64,000 nt of DNA from an uncultured Bacilli bacterium. Lineage in GTDB: Bacteria; Bacillota_I; Bacilli_A; RF39; UBA660. This document shows, piece after piece, positions 36,781 to 44,669 of this stretch. The notes under the pieces were generated by a model. That model worked only from the letters and a program-made list of their open reading frames with translations. It ran no database searches and had not been told where the DNA came from. The stretch lies in assembly GCA_910577505.1 (NCBI GenBank), contig CAJTLN010000002.1, forward strand, positions 372,001 to 436,000. The letters are read 5' to 3'. The number at the start of each line of letters is the position of its first letter. Positions within the stretch are counted from its first letter, which is position 1. Both the position numbers and the translations under genes were made by a program.

Positions 36781-36831
36781 TTAAACTTTTTTCCCTCGTT
36801 CTTTTTCAAAATAAGCGATGAATCGTTTCAT
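36781..36831 (-). CDS. Possible 16-residue leader peptide between T-box and glyS
   Basis: A very good ribosome site (AAGGAG, eight bases before ATG 36831) starts the ORF MKRFIAYFEKERGKKV, which ends 37 bases before glyS. The strong start argues that it is translated. It contains one Gly codon. It could set translation of glyS, be a stand-alone microprotein, or be chance. I do not know a family for it. Confidence 0.45.
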   Translation of the reverse strand: MKRFIAYFEKERGKKV

Positions 36832-36851
36832 AAATATCACTCCTTAAATAT

Positions 36852-36972
36852 AAAAAACTTCTAGAAAAATGTAGGAACGAATATATATCCGCGGTTCCAT
36901 CCTACTTATTTCTAGAAGAAATCAACTTTATTATATATAGCTCATGGTTGCCAACCCAGTCATCGCTTGTAT
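36852..36972 (-). promoter_or_regulatory. T-box leader of glyS, unusually short
   Basis: Minus-strand RNA of about 121 bases contains the T-box core TGGAACCGCGG (36899-36889). The UGGA matches the U73 discriminator of tRNA-Gly. The core lies in the left arm of a long terminator hairpin (CTTCTAGAAA/TTTCTAGAAG with an inner AGTAGGA/TCCTAC part) followed by six T. The 5' portion folds as a very short stem with GGTT/AACC around GGC, a plausible Gly specifier. Uncharged tRNA-Gly would stabilise the antiterminator and turn glyS on. Canonical stem I leaders are about 200 bases or more. Confidence 0.85.
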
Positions 36973-36978
36973 GCCTTA

Positions 36979-37006
36979 ATTATAACAGATTATTTTATTT
37001 AGTCAA
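36979..37006 (-). promoter_or_regulatory. Promoter of the glyS T-box transcript
   Basis: TTGACT (37006-37001), a 16-base spacer and TATAAT (36984-36979) on the minus strand. Transcription would start near 36972, which limits the leader to the short form. Confidence 0.7.
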
Positions 37007-37012
37007 CTTTTT

Positions 37013-38047
37013 TTATTTTTTTAATGTCCAAGAAGTTATTTCTTTGTCACTATGCGGACATAATATACTTTCTAGATTTGTAATTTCTTTTATTAAGTTG
37101 TAATTTTCACAGTAAAAATGATATGCACTATCTCTATTTCTATCAAATATTTCATATATTTGTTGCCTTAGAAAGAATAACTCATCTTCATTTAATTTTT
37201 GCAGTGGTAAAGTTGTTAAAGTTTCTAGACCGTTGTGTGATTTGCTAAAACTATATTGAGTTGGATTTATTAACAGAAATGTTTCTGGTGTTACAAAGCT
37301 TACTTTCGCAATGTAATCAGTTAATTTTGAAGTTTCTATATTTGATTTTCCACTAAAACGAGAAACTGTTGGATCGTATAAAATTTTTGAATTATCATCT
37401 TTTATACCGACAACGCCATGGGCCCAGTTTACTTCTTTTAAACTGTCTATTCCTGTTATTTTTGATATGTCGCTAGTTGATGCAACATTAATTAATTCAG
37501 CAACGTATCCTAATTCATTAAAACAGTCAGCCGCTAAGCAAGACATATGACGACAGACGCTTGCCCCTGATAAAGTTCTTGCCCCTAATATTTCTACGAT
37601 GTAGTTTCTATCATATTTGAAATCGTGATATGTATTTTTAAAATTTGATGATAAAACTCCGTTCGTTAAAAGAAAGTCAAAATAGAAAGCTATTTCTTTT
37701 ATGCTTTCGAATTTGTATTTTGAAATATATTCTGCAAGTCTCTTTATATAATCGCCATATAATTCAATACACTTTTTATAATCTGATGTTTTTCTAATTT
37801 CATCAACGATAATAGCAGTAGTTATATCTAACTGTTGCCAATTTTTATATAATCTTTTTAATATAAATGGAACAATTACGTTTACAATTACTATGTATGG
37901 TATCCCTCCTGATGTTATACATGATATTTCGTATACAATAATAGCACATATCTTTGAAAGATTTTTCTTATCTTTTATAAAACGCAATGATTTGTGTTTC
38001 TTTAAATCTTGTTCTAGTTCTAATATATTTAGGAATTCCTCTGGCAT
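37013..38047 (-). CDS. Transglutaminase/protease-like protein, paralogue A
   Basis: This 344-residue protein has a hydrophobic segment near residues 32-65 (KICAIIVYEISCITSGGIPY) and a C-terminal papain-like core: Cys in GASVCRHMSCLAADCFNE, His in VNWAHGVVGIKDDN, Asp in ILYDPTVSRFSG. The order C-H-D matches transglutaminase-like cysteine peptidases. It shares these blocks with the neighbouring 38074-38958 protein (GISVCRHMSALTAD, NHAVVGI, YDPTSSSF), and both end with a PHSD...W-x-L-K sequence. No secretion signal is evident. Function unknown. Confidence 0.7.
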   Translation of the reverse strand: MPEEFLNILELEQDLKKHKSLRFIKDKKNLSKICAIIVYEISCITSGGIPYIVIVNVIVPFILKRLYKNWQQLDITTAIIVDEIRKTSDYKKCIELYGDYIKRLAEYISKYKFESIKEIAFYFDFLLTNGVLSSNFKNTYHDFKYDRNYIVEILGARTLSGASVCRHMSCLAADCFNELGYVAELINVASTSDISKITGIDSLKEVNWAHGVVGIKDDNSKILYDPTVSRFSGKSNIETSKLTDYIAKVSFVTPETFLLINPTQYSFSKSHNGLETLTTLPLQKLNEDELFFLRQQIYEIFDRNRDSAYHFYCENYNLIKEITNLESILCPHSDKEITSWTLKK

Positions 38048-38073
38048 TGTTTTTTCCTCCTTTCATGTTTAAA

Positions 38074-38958
38074 TTATTGTTTTAATTCCCATTTTAATAT
38101 TTTACCGTCACTATGAGGGTGAAGCTGTGACTCTAATTTTACAATCTCTTTAGCAATTTCTGCTATATTTGACTTGAATTCTTCATTTTTTCGACGTGTG
38201 TTTCCATATAACATATCTGTTTCTTTTACTAATTTCTGGAATTCTTCTGTATTTATCATTTTTAATGGTGTATACCATACTTCTGCAAGCTCGTTTTGAT
38301 TTTCTGGATTTACAAGGTATTGCTGTGAGTTTAACATTATTAAATCGCCAGGAGAAGTTAAAGAAGTAAAACTTGCGAATGTCTCAGCTACTCTTGCTTG
38401 AGATTTTATAGTATATATTGTACTTTTGGTTAAAGCTGCAAAAGAGCTTGACGTTGGATCATATATTATTTTACCATCATCTACTATTATCCCTACTACT
38501 GCGTGGTTGAATGGCTCTTGATTATCTATTTCATCAATACTACATATGTATTTGCCATTTAACCAAGATGCATAATATTCTATATTTAAAATATCTGCAG
38601 TTAAAGCTGACATATGACGACAAACACTTATTCCTCCGATACTTCGTGCTCCAAACAGCTCGCATGCATATTCATAGTCATTTTTGAATAAATGATAATC
38701 ATTTTTACCAGTTATTGAAAGATCTCCGTTTCTTAACATTAGATCAAGATATATTACAGCTTGATTTGAATCTTTGATGCCAATCTTATGAAGTTGGTTT
38801 GCAACTTCTATGACAAATATATCATATAGTTTCTTACAATTTTGATATTCTCTTGTTGTTCTTATTATTCGACACAATGCTTCAAACCTTTTTGACTTAT
38901 CGGGTACGTTTTTACTTATTTCTTGTTTGACAATAAACATATTAAGAGTTCCATACAT
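38074..38958 (-). CDS. Transglutaminase/protease-like protein, paralogue B
   Basis: This 294-residue protein starts at ATG 38958 behind AGGTGA. Helical N-terminal half, then GARSIGGISVCRHMSALTAD with the candidate nucleophile Cys, PFNHAVVGIIVDDGKIIYDP with candidate His and Asp. It lacks the hydrophobic stretch found in paralogue A. The PHSDGKILKWELK end matches paralogue A. The pair probably arose by tandem duplication and sits downstream of recO in one direction. Substrate unknown. Confidence 0.7.
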   Translation of the reverse strand: MYGTLNMFIVKQEISKNVPDKSKRFEALCRIIRTTREYQNCKKLYDIFVIEVANQLHKIGIKDSNQAVIYLDLMLRNGDLSITGKNDYHLFKNDYEYACELFGARSIGGISVCRHMSALTADILNIEYYASWLNGKYICSIDEIDNQEPFNHAVVGIIVDDGKIIYDPTSSSFAALTKSTIYTIKSQARVAETFASFTSLTSPGDLIMLNSQQYLVNPENQNELAEVWYTPLKMINTEEFQKLVKETDMLYGNTRRKNEEFKSNIAEIAKEIVKLESQLHPHSDGKILKWELKQ

Positions 38959-39010
38959 ATTTATCACCTATAAAAAACTATTTTATATTATATATTTGTT
39001 TTTTACAATT

Positions 39011-39035
39011 AAAAAATTAGCATATCCTGCTAATT
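39011..39035 (-). terminator. Terminator after recO
   Basis: AATTAGCA/TGCTAATT hairpin followed by six T on the minus strand; it overlaps the last recO codons. Confidence 0.75.
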
Positions 39036-39751
39036 CTTTTTAGAAAATCTTTGCTTTTTAAATAAATACCAGTGTATCTTTCATAATATTTATCAAGAAA
39101 ATAATTTATTTCATTGGCTGTTTTGGAATTTATACTTATATTGGAAATAGAATTAATATCTATTAAATAGTACATTCTAATTAATTTGATGCTTTTAGGA
39201 TTGATTATAACTTCGTTTCTGTAACAATTTTGGCAAATAAATCCACCTTCGTCTGGATCTAACGTTACGATTTGTGTTTTGTTTCCACATTTTATACATG
39301 AATTTAAATTAAGTCCTACACCTAGGTATTCTAGGTATTTTAGTTCTAAAATATTTGTTAGGATTAAGGGGTTCTGCCCTTCATTTATTTTTTTTATTGT
39401 ACTGATAAATATATCAAAAATAGCAGGTTCATTATTTTGCTTAGCTACTTGGTATGTTAAGTCAGTTATGTAACTAACAAAGCTTATTAATTCTATATCA
39501 TTTTTTATTTGTTTAAAATTATCAATAATATCAACATCAACTAATTTGGATAATTTATTTTCACTATAATTAATATGAAAATAGCCATAAGTGAATTTTA
39601 ATGTTTTTGTTCGTAATGGATTTTTAATACTCTTGGCATTATTACACATAATACCTATAAGCCCTTGTTCTTTAGTTAATACGTTAATTATTTTAGAATT
39701 ATCACCATATGGTGTCTCGGTTATTACTATACCTTCAAATTTATTTATCAT
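39017..39751 (-). CDS. recO: DNA repair protein RecO
   Basis: This 244-residue protein has an N-terminal OB-fold (FEGIVITETPYGDNSKIINV), a helical middle and a zinc motif CIKCGNKTQIV...CQNCY. RecO loads RecA on SSB-coated DNA with RecR. ATG 39751 follows AGAAGTGATT; an upstream in-frame codon at 39760 is less likely. Upstream lie yqzL and era, the conserved Bacilli order. Confidence 0.93.
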   Translation of the reverse strand: MINKFEGIVITETPYGDNSKIINVLTKEQGLIGIMCNNAKSIKNPLRTKTLKFTYGYFHINYSENKLSKLVDVDIIDNFKQIKNDIELISFVSYITDLTYQVAKQNNEPAIFDIFISTIKKINEGQNPLILTNILELKYLEYLGVGLNLNSCIKCGNKTQIVTLDPDEGGFICQNCYRNEVIINPKSIKLIRMYYLIDINSISNISINSKTANEINYFLDKYYERYTGIYLKSKDFLKRISRIC

Positions 39752-39770
39752 ATTAATCACTTCTACTTAA

Positions 39771-39854
39771 TTATTTTATTTTCCCTTTATATTTTAAATA
39801 GTATTCTATTTTACCTGTTTTTTTAAATAGTTCCCATGCTTCTTTTTTGTTCAT
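39771..39854 (-). CDS. yqzL: YqzL small protein between era and recO
   Basis: A 27-residue protein, MNKKEAWELFKKTGKIEYYL and a short Lys-rich tail, sits exactly where yqzL is found in Bacillus. The W-x2-F-x2-T-G motif followed by an I-x-x-Y-L segment is the family hallmark. AAAGGATGG precedes ATG 39854 within a hairpin. It is shorter than typical (about 40-50). Role unknown. Confidence 0.8.
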   Translation of the reverse strand: MNKKEAWELFKKTGKIEYYLKYKGKIK

Positions 39855-39856
39855 AA

Positions 39857-39897
39857 AAAGAACCCATCCTTTCTAATTATATAATGGGTTCTTTTGT
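39857..39897 (-). terminator. Hairpin after era, overlapping the yqzL ribosome site
   Basis: AAAGAACCCAT/ATGGGTTCTTT stem with T run on the minus strand, placed between era and yqzL. It may terminate most era transcripts, with read-through into yqzL-recO; its right arm abuts the yqzL start codon. Confidence 0.65.
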
Positions 39898-39910
39898 GGC
39901 CTTTTATTCA

Positions 39911-40804
39911 TTAATTTATATAATCATTTTCGTTAAAACCTAATTCGTTTAAATATCGTTCTTTATCGCGCCAATTCTTTATTGTTTTTACGTATAATTC
40001 TAGATATACTTTTTTACCAACTAGATTTTCTATGTCTTTTCTTGCTTCTATGCCTACAGCTTTTAGTAAAGAACCTTGCTTTCCTATTATTATTTTTTTT
40101 ATAGAATCACGATCTACAATGATATCTACTGTTATATCAATTATTTTATTTTTTTCTTCAAATTTTGACGTAATACATGTTACACTATGCGGAATTTCTT
40201 CTTCTGTCATTCTAAATATTTTTTCACGAACAAATTCGCTTACAAGAAAATTTAAAGTACTTGTGGTAATCATATCGTCATCAAAATATCTCATTGTATC
40301 TGTCATGTATTTTTTTATTACGTTTAGTAATTCATCAACATTTTTTGCTGTTATTGCGGAAATTGGTACTATCTCTGCAAAATCATATAAATTTTTATAA
40401 TCATTTATTGCAGAAATTATTTCAATATCTGTCATTTTGTCTATTTTGTTTAAAACAAGAACTACTTTTGAGTCTGTGCCTTCTAATGAAGAAATTATTT
40501 TCTTATCTCCGTTGCCAATTCCTGCTTCAGCATCAACTAATAGAAGAATTAAGTCGACGTCTTTTGTTAAACTCTGTGCTTCTTTATTTAAAACTTTTCC
40601 TAATTTATTTAATGGTTTATGTATACCTGGTGTATCTACAAAGACTATTTGATATCCTTCGTCATTATAAATTCCTTGAATTATGTTTCTTGTGGTTTGT
40701 GGTTTGTTTGAAGTTATAGCAATCTTTTGATTTATTAATGTATTTAAAAGTGTTGATTTGCCGACATTTGGGCGACCAATTAAACTTACAAATCCGCTTT
40801 TCAT
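39911..40804 (-). CDS. era: GTPase Era
   Basis: This 297-residue GTPase binds the 16S rRNA 3' end and aids 30S maturation. G1 GRPNVGKST, the T-T switch block NKPQTTRN, G3 DTPGIH, G4 NKID, then KH domain with IIIGKQGSLLKAVGI and a C-terminal WRDKERYLNELGF segment. Its ATG overlaps the dgkA stop (TAATG). Length matches the family. Confidence 0.97.
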   Translation of the reverse strand: MKSGFVSLIGRPNVGKSTLLNTLINQKIAITSNKPQTTRNIIQGIYNDEGYQIVFVDTPGIHKPLNKLGKVLNKEAQSLTKDVDLILLLVDAEAGIGNGDKKIISSLEGTDSKVVLVLNKIDKMTDIEIISAINDYKNLYDFAEIVPISAITAKNVDELLNVIKKYMTDTMRYFDDDMITTSTLNFLVSEFVREKIFRMTEEEIPHSVTCITSKFEEKNKIIDITVDIIVDRDSIKKIIIGKQGSLLKAVGIEARKDIENLVGKKVYLELYVKTIKNWRDKERYLNELGFNENDYIN

Positions 40805-41205
40805 TATAACCCTAGCATTGAAATTATATATGGTACATATACAACAAATCCGATTGCTGCAGCCATCATTGCTAAAACAAATGTTGCAGCACTACCACAA
40901 TCTTTTGCTATTTTGGCAAGAGGATGTATTTCTAAGGTTACCAAATCAACAACGGCTTCAATTGCTGTATTTATTAATTCGGCAGATAGAACCATTCCTA
41001 TTGCTAGTAAAGTAATTAACCATTCTATTCCTGTAACGTGAAAGAAAAAGTTAGCTCCTATAACACACACTGTAGCAATTACATGAACTAACATACTTTG
41101 TTCATATTTATATGCATATTTTAATCCTTCTATTGAATAACCAAAACTCTTAAAAAATCTTCCAAATCCACGTTTCTTTATTTCATCTCTTGATATTTTT
41201 GTCAT
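40804..41205 (-). CDS. dgkA: Undecaprenol/diacylglycerol kinase family protein
   Basis: This 133-residue, three-TM membrane kinase has the family signature ELINTAIEAVVDLVTLEIHP (E-x-N-T-A-I-E-x-x-x-D). In Gram-positives the DgkA homologue phosphorylates undecaprenol, recycling the wall carrier. It overlaps ybeY by 23 bases and era by one base, so it is tightly coupled. cdd, often between dgkA and era, is missing. Confidence 0.95.
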   Translation of the reverse strand: MTKISRDEIKKRGFGRFFKSFGYSIEGLKYAYKYEQSMLVHVIATVCVIGANFFFHVTGIEWLITLLAIGMVLSAELINTAIEAVVDLVTLEIHPLAKIAKDCGSAATFVLAMMAAAIGFVVYVPYIISMLGL

Positions 41206-41629
41206 CTAAAATCAACTCCTGCAATGAAAACATATTTTTTTCTTCTTCTTTTGTCATATGATCATAGCCTAATAAATGTAATAAGCCATGAACTGCTAAA
41301 AAAGATAATTCTCTCTTTTCACTATGTCCAAAATCCTTGGCTTGTCTTTTCATTTGTGGAATACAAATGTATATGTCACCAAGCATTCGTATATCATTAT
41401 ACATTATATTTTCGTTGTCTTCAAATGCAAATGATATAACATCTGTAATTCTGTCAACTTGACGATACTGTTTATTTATCTTGTGTATTTCTTCATCGCC
41501 GACGAAAACAATTGAAAATATTGCATTTTTTACTTTTTCGTGCGATAAAGTGTAATCTAAAACCTCATTTAAATACTCATAGTTTTCATATAAATTGTTA
41601 TCTACTATTGTATAATCATTTTCTATCAT
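41183..41629 (-). CDS. ybeY: rRNA maturation endoribonuclease YbeY
   Basis: This 148-residue protein has the zinc motif HGLLHLLGYDHMTKEEE (HxxxHxxGxDH) and the TDVISFAFED block. YbeY processes 16S rRNA 3' ends. I choose ATG 41629, which overlaps the vanZ-like gene stop as ATGA; an ATG 15 bases upstream is possible but lacks this coupling. In Bacillus phoH precedes ybeY; here a VanZ-like gene takes that place. Confidence 0.95.
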   Translation of the reverse strand: MIENDYTIVDNNLYENYEYLNEVLDYTLSHEKVKNAIFSIVFVGDEEIHKINKQYRQVDRITDVISFAFEDNENIMYNDIRMLGDIYICIPQMKRQAKDFGHSEKRELSFLAVHGLLHLLGYDHMTKEEEKNMFSLQELILDDKNIKR

Positions 41630-42252
41630 AAATTTAGCCCCCATATACTTCCAAATAAGAATATCATTATTATTATAACTATTATCGCTAAGATATTGTA
41701 AAAGATGTTATTTTGAAGAAATTTTGGTAAATGATTTTTTATTGCTCTGATACTTATATATACCATGAATCCTAAAACGGCACCTATTACATTTAAAATA
41801 ATGTCATCAACATCAAATGCACGTCCTATTTTAAACTGAATTAGTTCTGCTGTCAAACTTATTATTATTGAAACTAATAATATTTGATGTGTTTGCTTTG
41901 CTTTTAAGTAATCTGATACAAAATATCCAAAAGGGATAAATAAAACAATGTTTCCTATTACATTATAAAAGAAACCTTTGGAACCGATACTATACCTTGT
42001 CATTTCTTTAAAAGGAATAAAATTCATTCCACTTGCTGCTTTTTCGGTACTTAGTAAAAGATAATATAGCAATAAAATATATATAATAAACATAAGATTA
42101 TAGAATTCTTTATAAAAAACGAATTTTTCATTATTTATGAATACTTTTGTGAGTTTTAATACGGTTACTATGACAACAAAAAGAGTTAACATTGGCCATG
42201 TGTTGTTTATTGCCCAGTAAAATGTTTCATAAAACGGAGATAGATTCGCCAT
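41626..42252 (-). CDS. VanZ-like membrane protein
   Basis: This 208-residue protein has five TM helices, with the family blocks AASGMNFIPFKEMTRY, IGNIVLFIPFGYFVSDYL and SLTAELIQFKIGRAFDVDDI (F-D-x-D-D-x-x-L-N-x-x-G-A). VanZ-like proteins are associated with teicoplanin resistance in one case, but most have unknown roles. I choose ATG 42252 behind AGGAAG; a longer form would overlap yqfD. It occupies the phoH position. Confidence 0.88.
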   Translation of the reverse strand: MANLSPFYETFYWAINNTWPMLTLFVVIVTVLKLTKVFINNEKFVFYKEFYNLMFIIYILLLYYLLLSTEKAASGMNFIPFKEMTRYSIGSKGFFYNVIGNIVLFIPFGYFVSDYLKAKQTHQILLVSIIISLTAELIQFKIGRAFDVDDIILNVIGAVLGFMVYISIRAIKNHLPKFLQNNIFYNILAIIVIIIMIFLFGSIWGLNL

Positions 42253-42262
42253 AGTACACTTC

Positions 42263-43423
42263 CTATTCTTTTTTAATGTCTTGGTTTGGTTGATCATAGC
42301 TGGTTGTACTAATTTGTTCTTCAGCTACTATAAATATTTCTATATCTATTGTACTATCTTTATCACTTTTTTTCAAAACTTTTTGTTCTAATATTTGATG
42401 ATTCCCTTCTAAAATTTTATTCATTTTTTCATCGACTAGTTTTTGCAGAATTTCTTCCAATTCTTTACTACTATATTCTTTTGATTTAATTTCTACTTCA
42501 TATTCTTTTTGAATATATAATTCTATTCCAAAAAAATTTATTATTTTTTTATTTTCTTCTTCATAGGATCCAATTCTTGGTTTAAATATTTTATATTTTT
42601 TATTATTGTATTTTATTAGAAGATTATTTCTTTTTTTATTTAATCTTTCCGTAACTTCATGAATTTTAGGAAGGGAAATATTTAAAGTGTACCATGTTTT
42701 CCCATAGACAGTTCCTGCAGCACATACTTGACTTTTTGTATCCTCATTATATTTTATATCACCAGATATTATTATTTCGCCTTTTTTGACTGAGTCATTT
42801 ATATCTTTTAATTCCATTCCATTTGATGTAATTATTTTGGTTATTATGGCATCTTTTTTAGAAATAACATTACAATAAGGTTCTTTTTCTTGCTTGTTTT
42901 TTTCTATTTTTTGCTCGACATTGATGATATATTTCATGCCTTTTCTTTCTATGTTAATCCATTCTAGTTTGTCTTTATTCTCTTTTAAGATATTTTCCTT
43001 TATATTTGATAATTCTTTTTCGCTTTTTATAAGTGTGTATTTTTCTATAGTAGATTTTTCTAATGCGTTTTCAATTGCTCTATGAAGATTTTTATTATTC
43101 GTTAGTATTTCTATATTTATAATGAATCTTGTATAAGTAAATATAAGAAGGAGTATTACTACGAATTCAACTATGAGAATTCTTTCTTTTTTTATTATAC
43201 TTGATATTTTCTTTAATCCATATATATTAACAATGGAATAGTTATAATACTTTTCTATTTTTTCTAGATCTTTTTCTTTAACAATTAGATTTATTTCTTC
43301 TTTTTGGTATTCGATTGAATAGATATTTATATTTAAATTTCTTATATATTTAATGGTTTTATTAGGTGATTTTGTTTTTATACTTATTTTAATGTTATTA
43401 TTTATAAATGTATTCCATACTTT
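42263..43423 (-). CDS. yqfD: Sporulation protein YqfD, no conventional start codon
   Basis: The frame is open from just after a TAG at 43426-43424 to the stop at 42263, and all 386 codons read like YqfD: WNTFINNNIKISIKTKSPNK at the N-terminus, a TM helix ILIVEFVVILLLIFTYTRFI, WINIERKGMKYIINVE, and VCAAGTVYGKTWYT near 230. The first ATG (42937) would delete the N-terminal third including the TM helix. No ATG, GTG or TTG exists upstream of it in frame. Initiation may use ATA/ATT, or a shift from yqfC, or the sequence has an indel. YqfD is needed in spore development. Confidence 0.85.
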   Translation of the reverse strand, partial: KVWNTFINNNIKISIKTKSPNKTIKYIRNLNINIYSIEYQKEEINLIVKEKDLEKIEKYYNYSIVNIYGLKKISSIIKKERILIVEFVVILLLIFTYTRFIINIEILTNNKNLHRAIENALEKSTIEKYTLIKSEKELSNIKENILKENKDKLEWINIERKGMKYIINVEQKIEKNKQEKEPYCNVISKKDAIITKIITSNGMELKDINDSVKKGEIIISGDIKYNEDTKSQVCAAGTVYGKTWYTLNISLPKIHEVTERLNKKRNNLLIKYNNKKYKIFKPRIGSYEEENKKIINFFGIELYIQKEYEVEIKSKEYSSKELEEILQKLVDEKMNKILEGNHQILEQKVLKKSDKDSTIDIEIFIVAEEQISTTSYDQPNQDIKKE

Positions 43424-43640
43424 CTATATAACCATTAAATAATATTTCTTTGTCAACCATTTTTGATACTTTGAATGATTTACCATTGATGTTTAATTTA
43501 AAGTCTTTAAACTTAATTGATATTAAATTATCATTTATGGTATTTATTTTTTCATAATTATTTATATATATATTATTTGAACTGAGATTAATATTATATA
43601 AATCATTTTTTATATATTTTTTTAAATTTGACATAAGCAT
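43398..43640 (-). CDS. yqfC: Sporulation protein YqfC
   Basis: This 80-residue protein begins MLMSNLKKYIKNDLY; it is beta-rich with LISIKFKDFKLNINGKSFKV and ends NGYIESMEYIYK, the Y/G-I-x-S-hydrophobic ending of YqfC. ATG 43640 follows GGGTGAT. It sits directly before yqfD with overlapping frames, as in Bacillus, where both belong to the late sporulation regulon. Confidence 0.85.
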   Translation of the reverse strand: MLMSNLKKYIKNDLYNINLSSNNIYINNYEKINTINDNLISIKFKDFKLNINGKSFKVSKMVDKEILFNGYIESMEYIYK

Positions 43641-43704
43641 TAATTATCACCCTAATTAAATATATGAGGTATTTAGCAATTTTATTTTAGAGAAAAATAA
43701 GAAA

Positions 43705-43729
43705 TAAAAAAAGATGATTTACATCATCT
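43705..43729 (-). terminator. Terminator after yqeY
   Basis: AGATGAT/ATCATCT hairpin followed by seven T on the minus strand. It separates rpsU-yqeY from yqfC-yqfD. Confidence 0.75.
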
Positions 43730-44174
43730 ATTTATTTAATCTTTCTTTTACAAGCTTGCTTACTAATGAACCATCTGCACCAGCACCAAGACGTGAAGTT
43801 GCTTCTTTCATTACTCTTCCCATATCTTTCATTGATTCTGGTTTTAGTTCATCAAAAATAATGTCTAGTGTTTTATTAATTTCTTCTTCACTAATTTCAG
43901 CTGGCAAATATTTTGATAGTACTTCAATCTCTCTGTTAAGATTTGCTACTTCTTCTTGTTTATTATACTTCTCGTACTCATTTATACTATCTTTTCTTTG
44001 TTTTACTTGACGTTTGATAACTGTTGTTGCCTCTTCATCTGACAAATTGTGTTTCAAATTGATTTTTTCCATTTGAAGTGAGCTTTTTAACATGCGTAAT
44101 ACTGATAAAGCAAATTTATCTTGTGACTTCATTGCTTCTGTCATATCTTTTATTACTGTTTCTGTTAATGCCAT
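43728..44174 (-). CDS. yqeY: YqeY/GatB-like domain protein
   Basis: This 148-residue helical protein is the GatB/YqeY family: MALTETVIKDMTEAMKSQDK, LRMLKSSLQMEKINLKHNL, EIEVLSKYLPAEISEEEI and MGRVMKEATSRLGAGADG. It resembles the tRNA-contacting tail domain of GatB. It directly follows rpsU, the usual arrangement. The start is ATG 44174 behind AGGTGATT. Confidence 0.94.
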   Translation of the reverse strand: MALTETVIKDMTEAMKSQDKFALSVLRMLKSSLQMEKINLKHNLSDEEATTVIKRQVKQRKDSINEYEKYNKQEEVANLNREIEVLSKYLPAEISEEEINKTLDIIFDELKPESMKDMGRVMKEATSRLGAGADGSLVSKLVKERLNK

Positions 44175-44183
44175 ATTAATCAC

Positions 44184-44375
44184 CTATCTATCGTTTCTTT
44201 TGCGTTTACGAGAGTTTCTAATCATTTCTTCTTTAGCTTTACGTCTCTTAACTCCAGGTTTATCATAGCATTTTTTTTCTTTAAGTTTAGAAGGGACTCC
44301 ACTTTTTGCAACTTTAACTTTGAATTTCTTTAATGCTGCATCAATGTTACCGTTTTGTACTACAACTTTAGTCAT
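44184..44375 (-). CDS. rpsU: 30S ribosomal protein bS21
   Basis: This 63-residue basic protein begins MTKVVVQNGNIDAALKKFK and ends RKAKEEMIRNSRKRKRNDR, typical S21. A GGGAGG site precedes ATG 44375. The segment VAKSGVPSKLKEKKCYDKPG matches the family pattern before the basic tail. Confidence 0.97.
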   Translation of the reverse strand: MTKVVVQNGNIDAALKKFKVKVAKSGVPSKLKEKKCYDKPGVKRRKAKEEMIRNSRKRKRNDR

Positions 44376-44466
44376 ATAATCTCCCTCCCTTCATTAACTA
44401 TTATAGATTATAACACTTCATCTTTTTTTTGACAAGAAAAAAGCTTAGAAATGTACATTATAAAGC

Positions 44467-44494
44467 AAAAAAAAGAAGAGTTTTTTCTCTTCTT
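44467..44494 (-). terminator. Terminator after the bacteriocin operon
   Basis: AAGAAGAG/CTCTTCTT stem followed by a long T run on the minus strand, six bases past the second peptide gene. Confidence 0.8.
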
Positions 44495-44499
44495 TTTCT

Positions 44500-44661
44500 T
44501 TATTTACATCTTTTACCTGTTATAAGCATTCTCAATGCTGTTCCAGAAGCTCTCCCAATATTATAAAGAGAATCAATTCCTCTTGCTATGGCGTTTAAAA
44601 ATGTCGCACTTGTATAAGAAGTAGCCCCTCCTATAACATTATATAATTCTTCGTTGCTCAT
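44500..44661 (-). CDS. Double-glycine bacteriocin precursor, peptide 2
   Basis: A 53-residue peptide starting at ATG 44661 with AGGTGG ahead. Leader MSNEELYNVIGG ends in GG; the mature part begins ATSYTSATFLNAIARGIDSL and contains NIGRASG, a GxxxG motif, then a Lys/Arg-containing C-terminus ending in Cys-Lys. Leader, short size, net positive charge and the adjacent C39 transporter fit a class II bacteriocin. It is nine bases downstream of peptide 1, whose leader it closely matches (LSNEELHNINGG). Confidence 0.85.
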   Translation of the reverse strand: MSNEELYNVIGGATSYTSATFLNAIARGIDSLYNIGRASGTALRMLITGKRCK

Positions 44662-44669
44662 TTGGCCAC

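Noticed and set aside
42263..42937. Short yqfD starting at the first ATG (42937)
   Set aside because: It would remove the N-terminal domain and TM helix, yet the upstream frame is open and reads like YqfD throughout.
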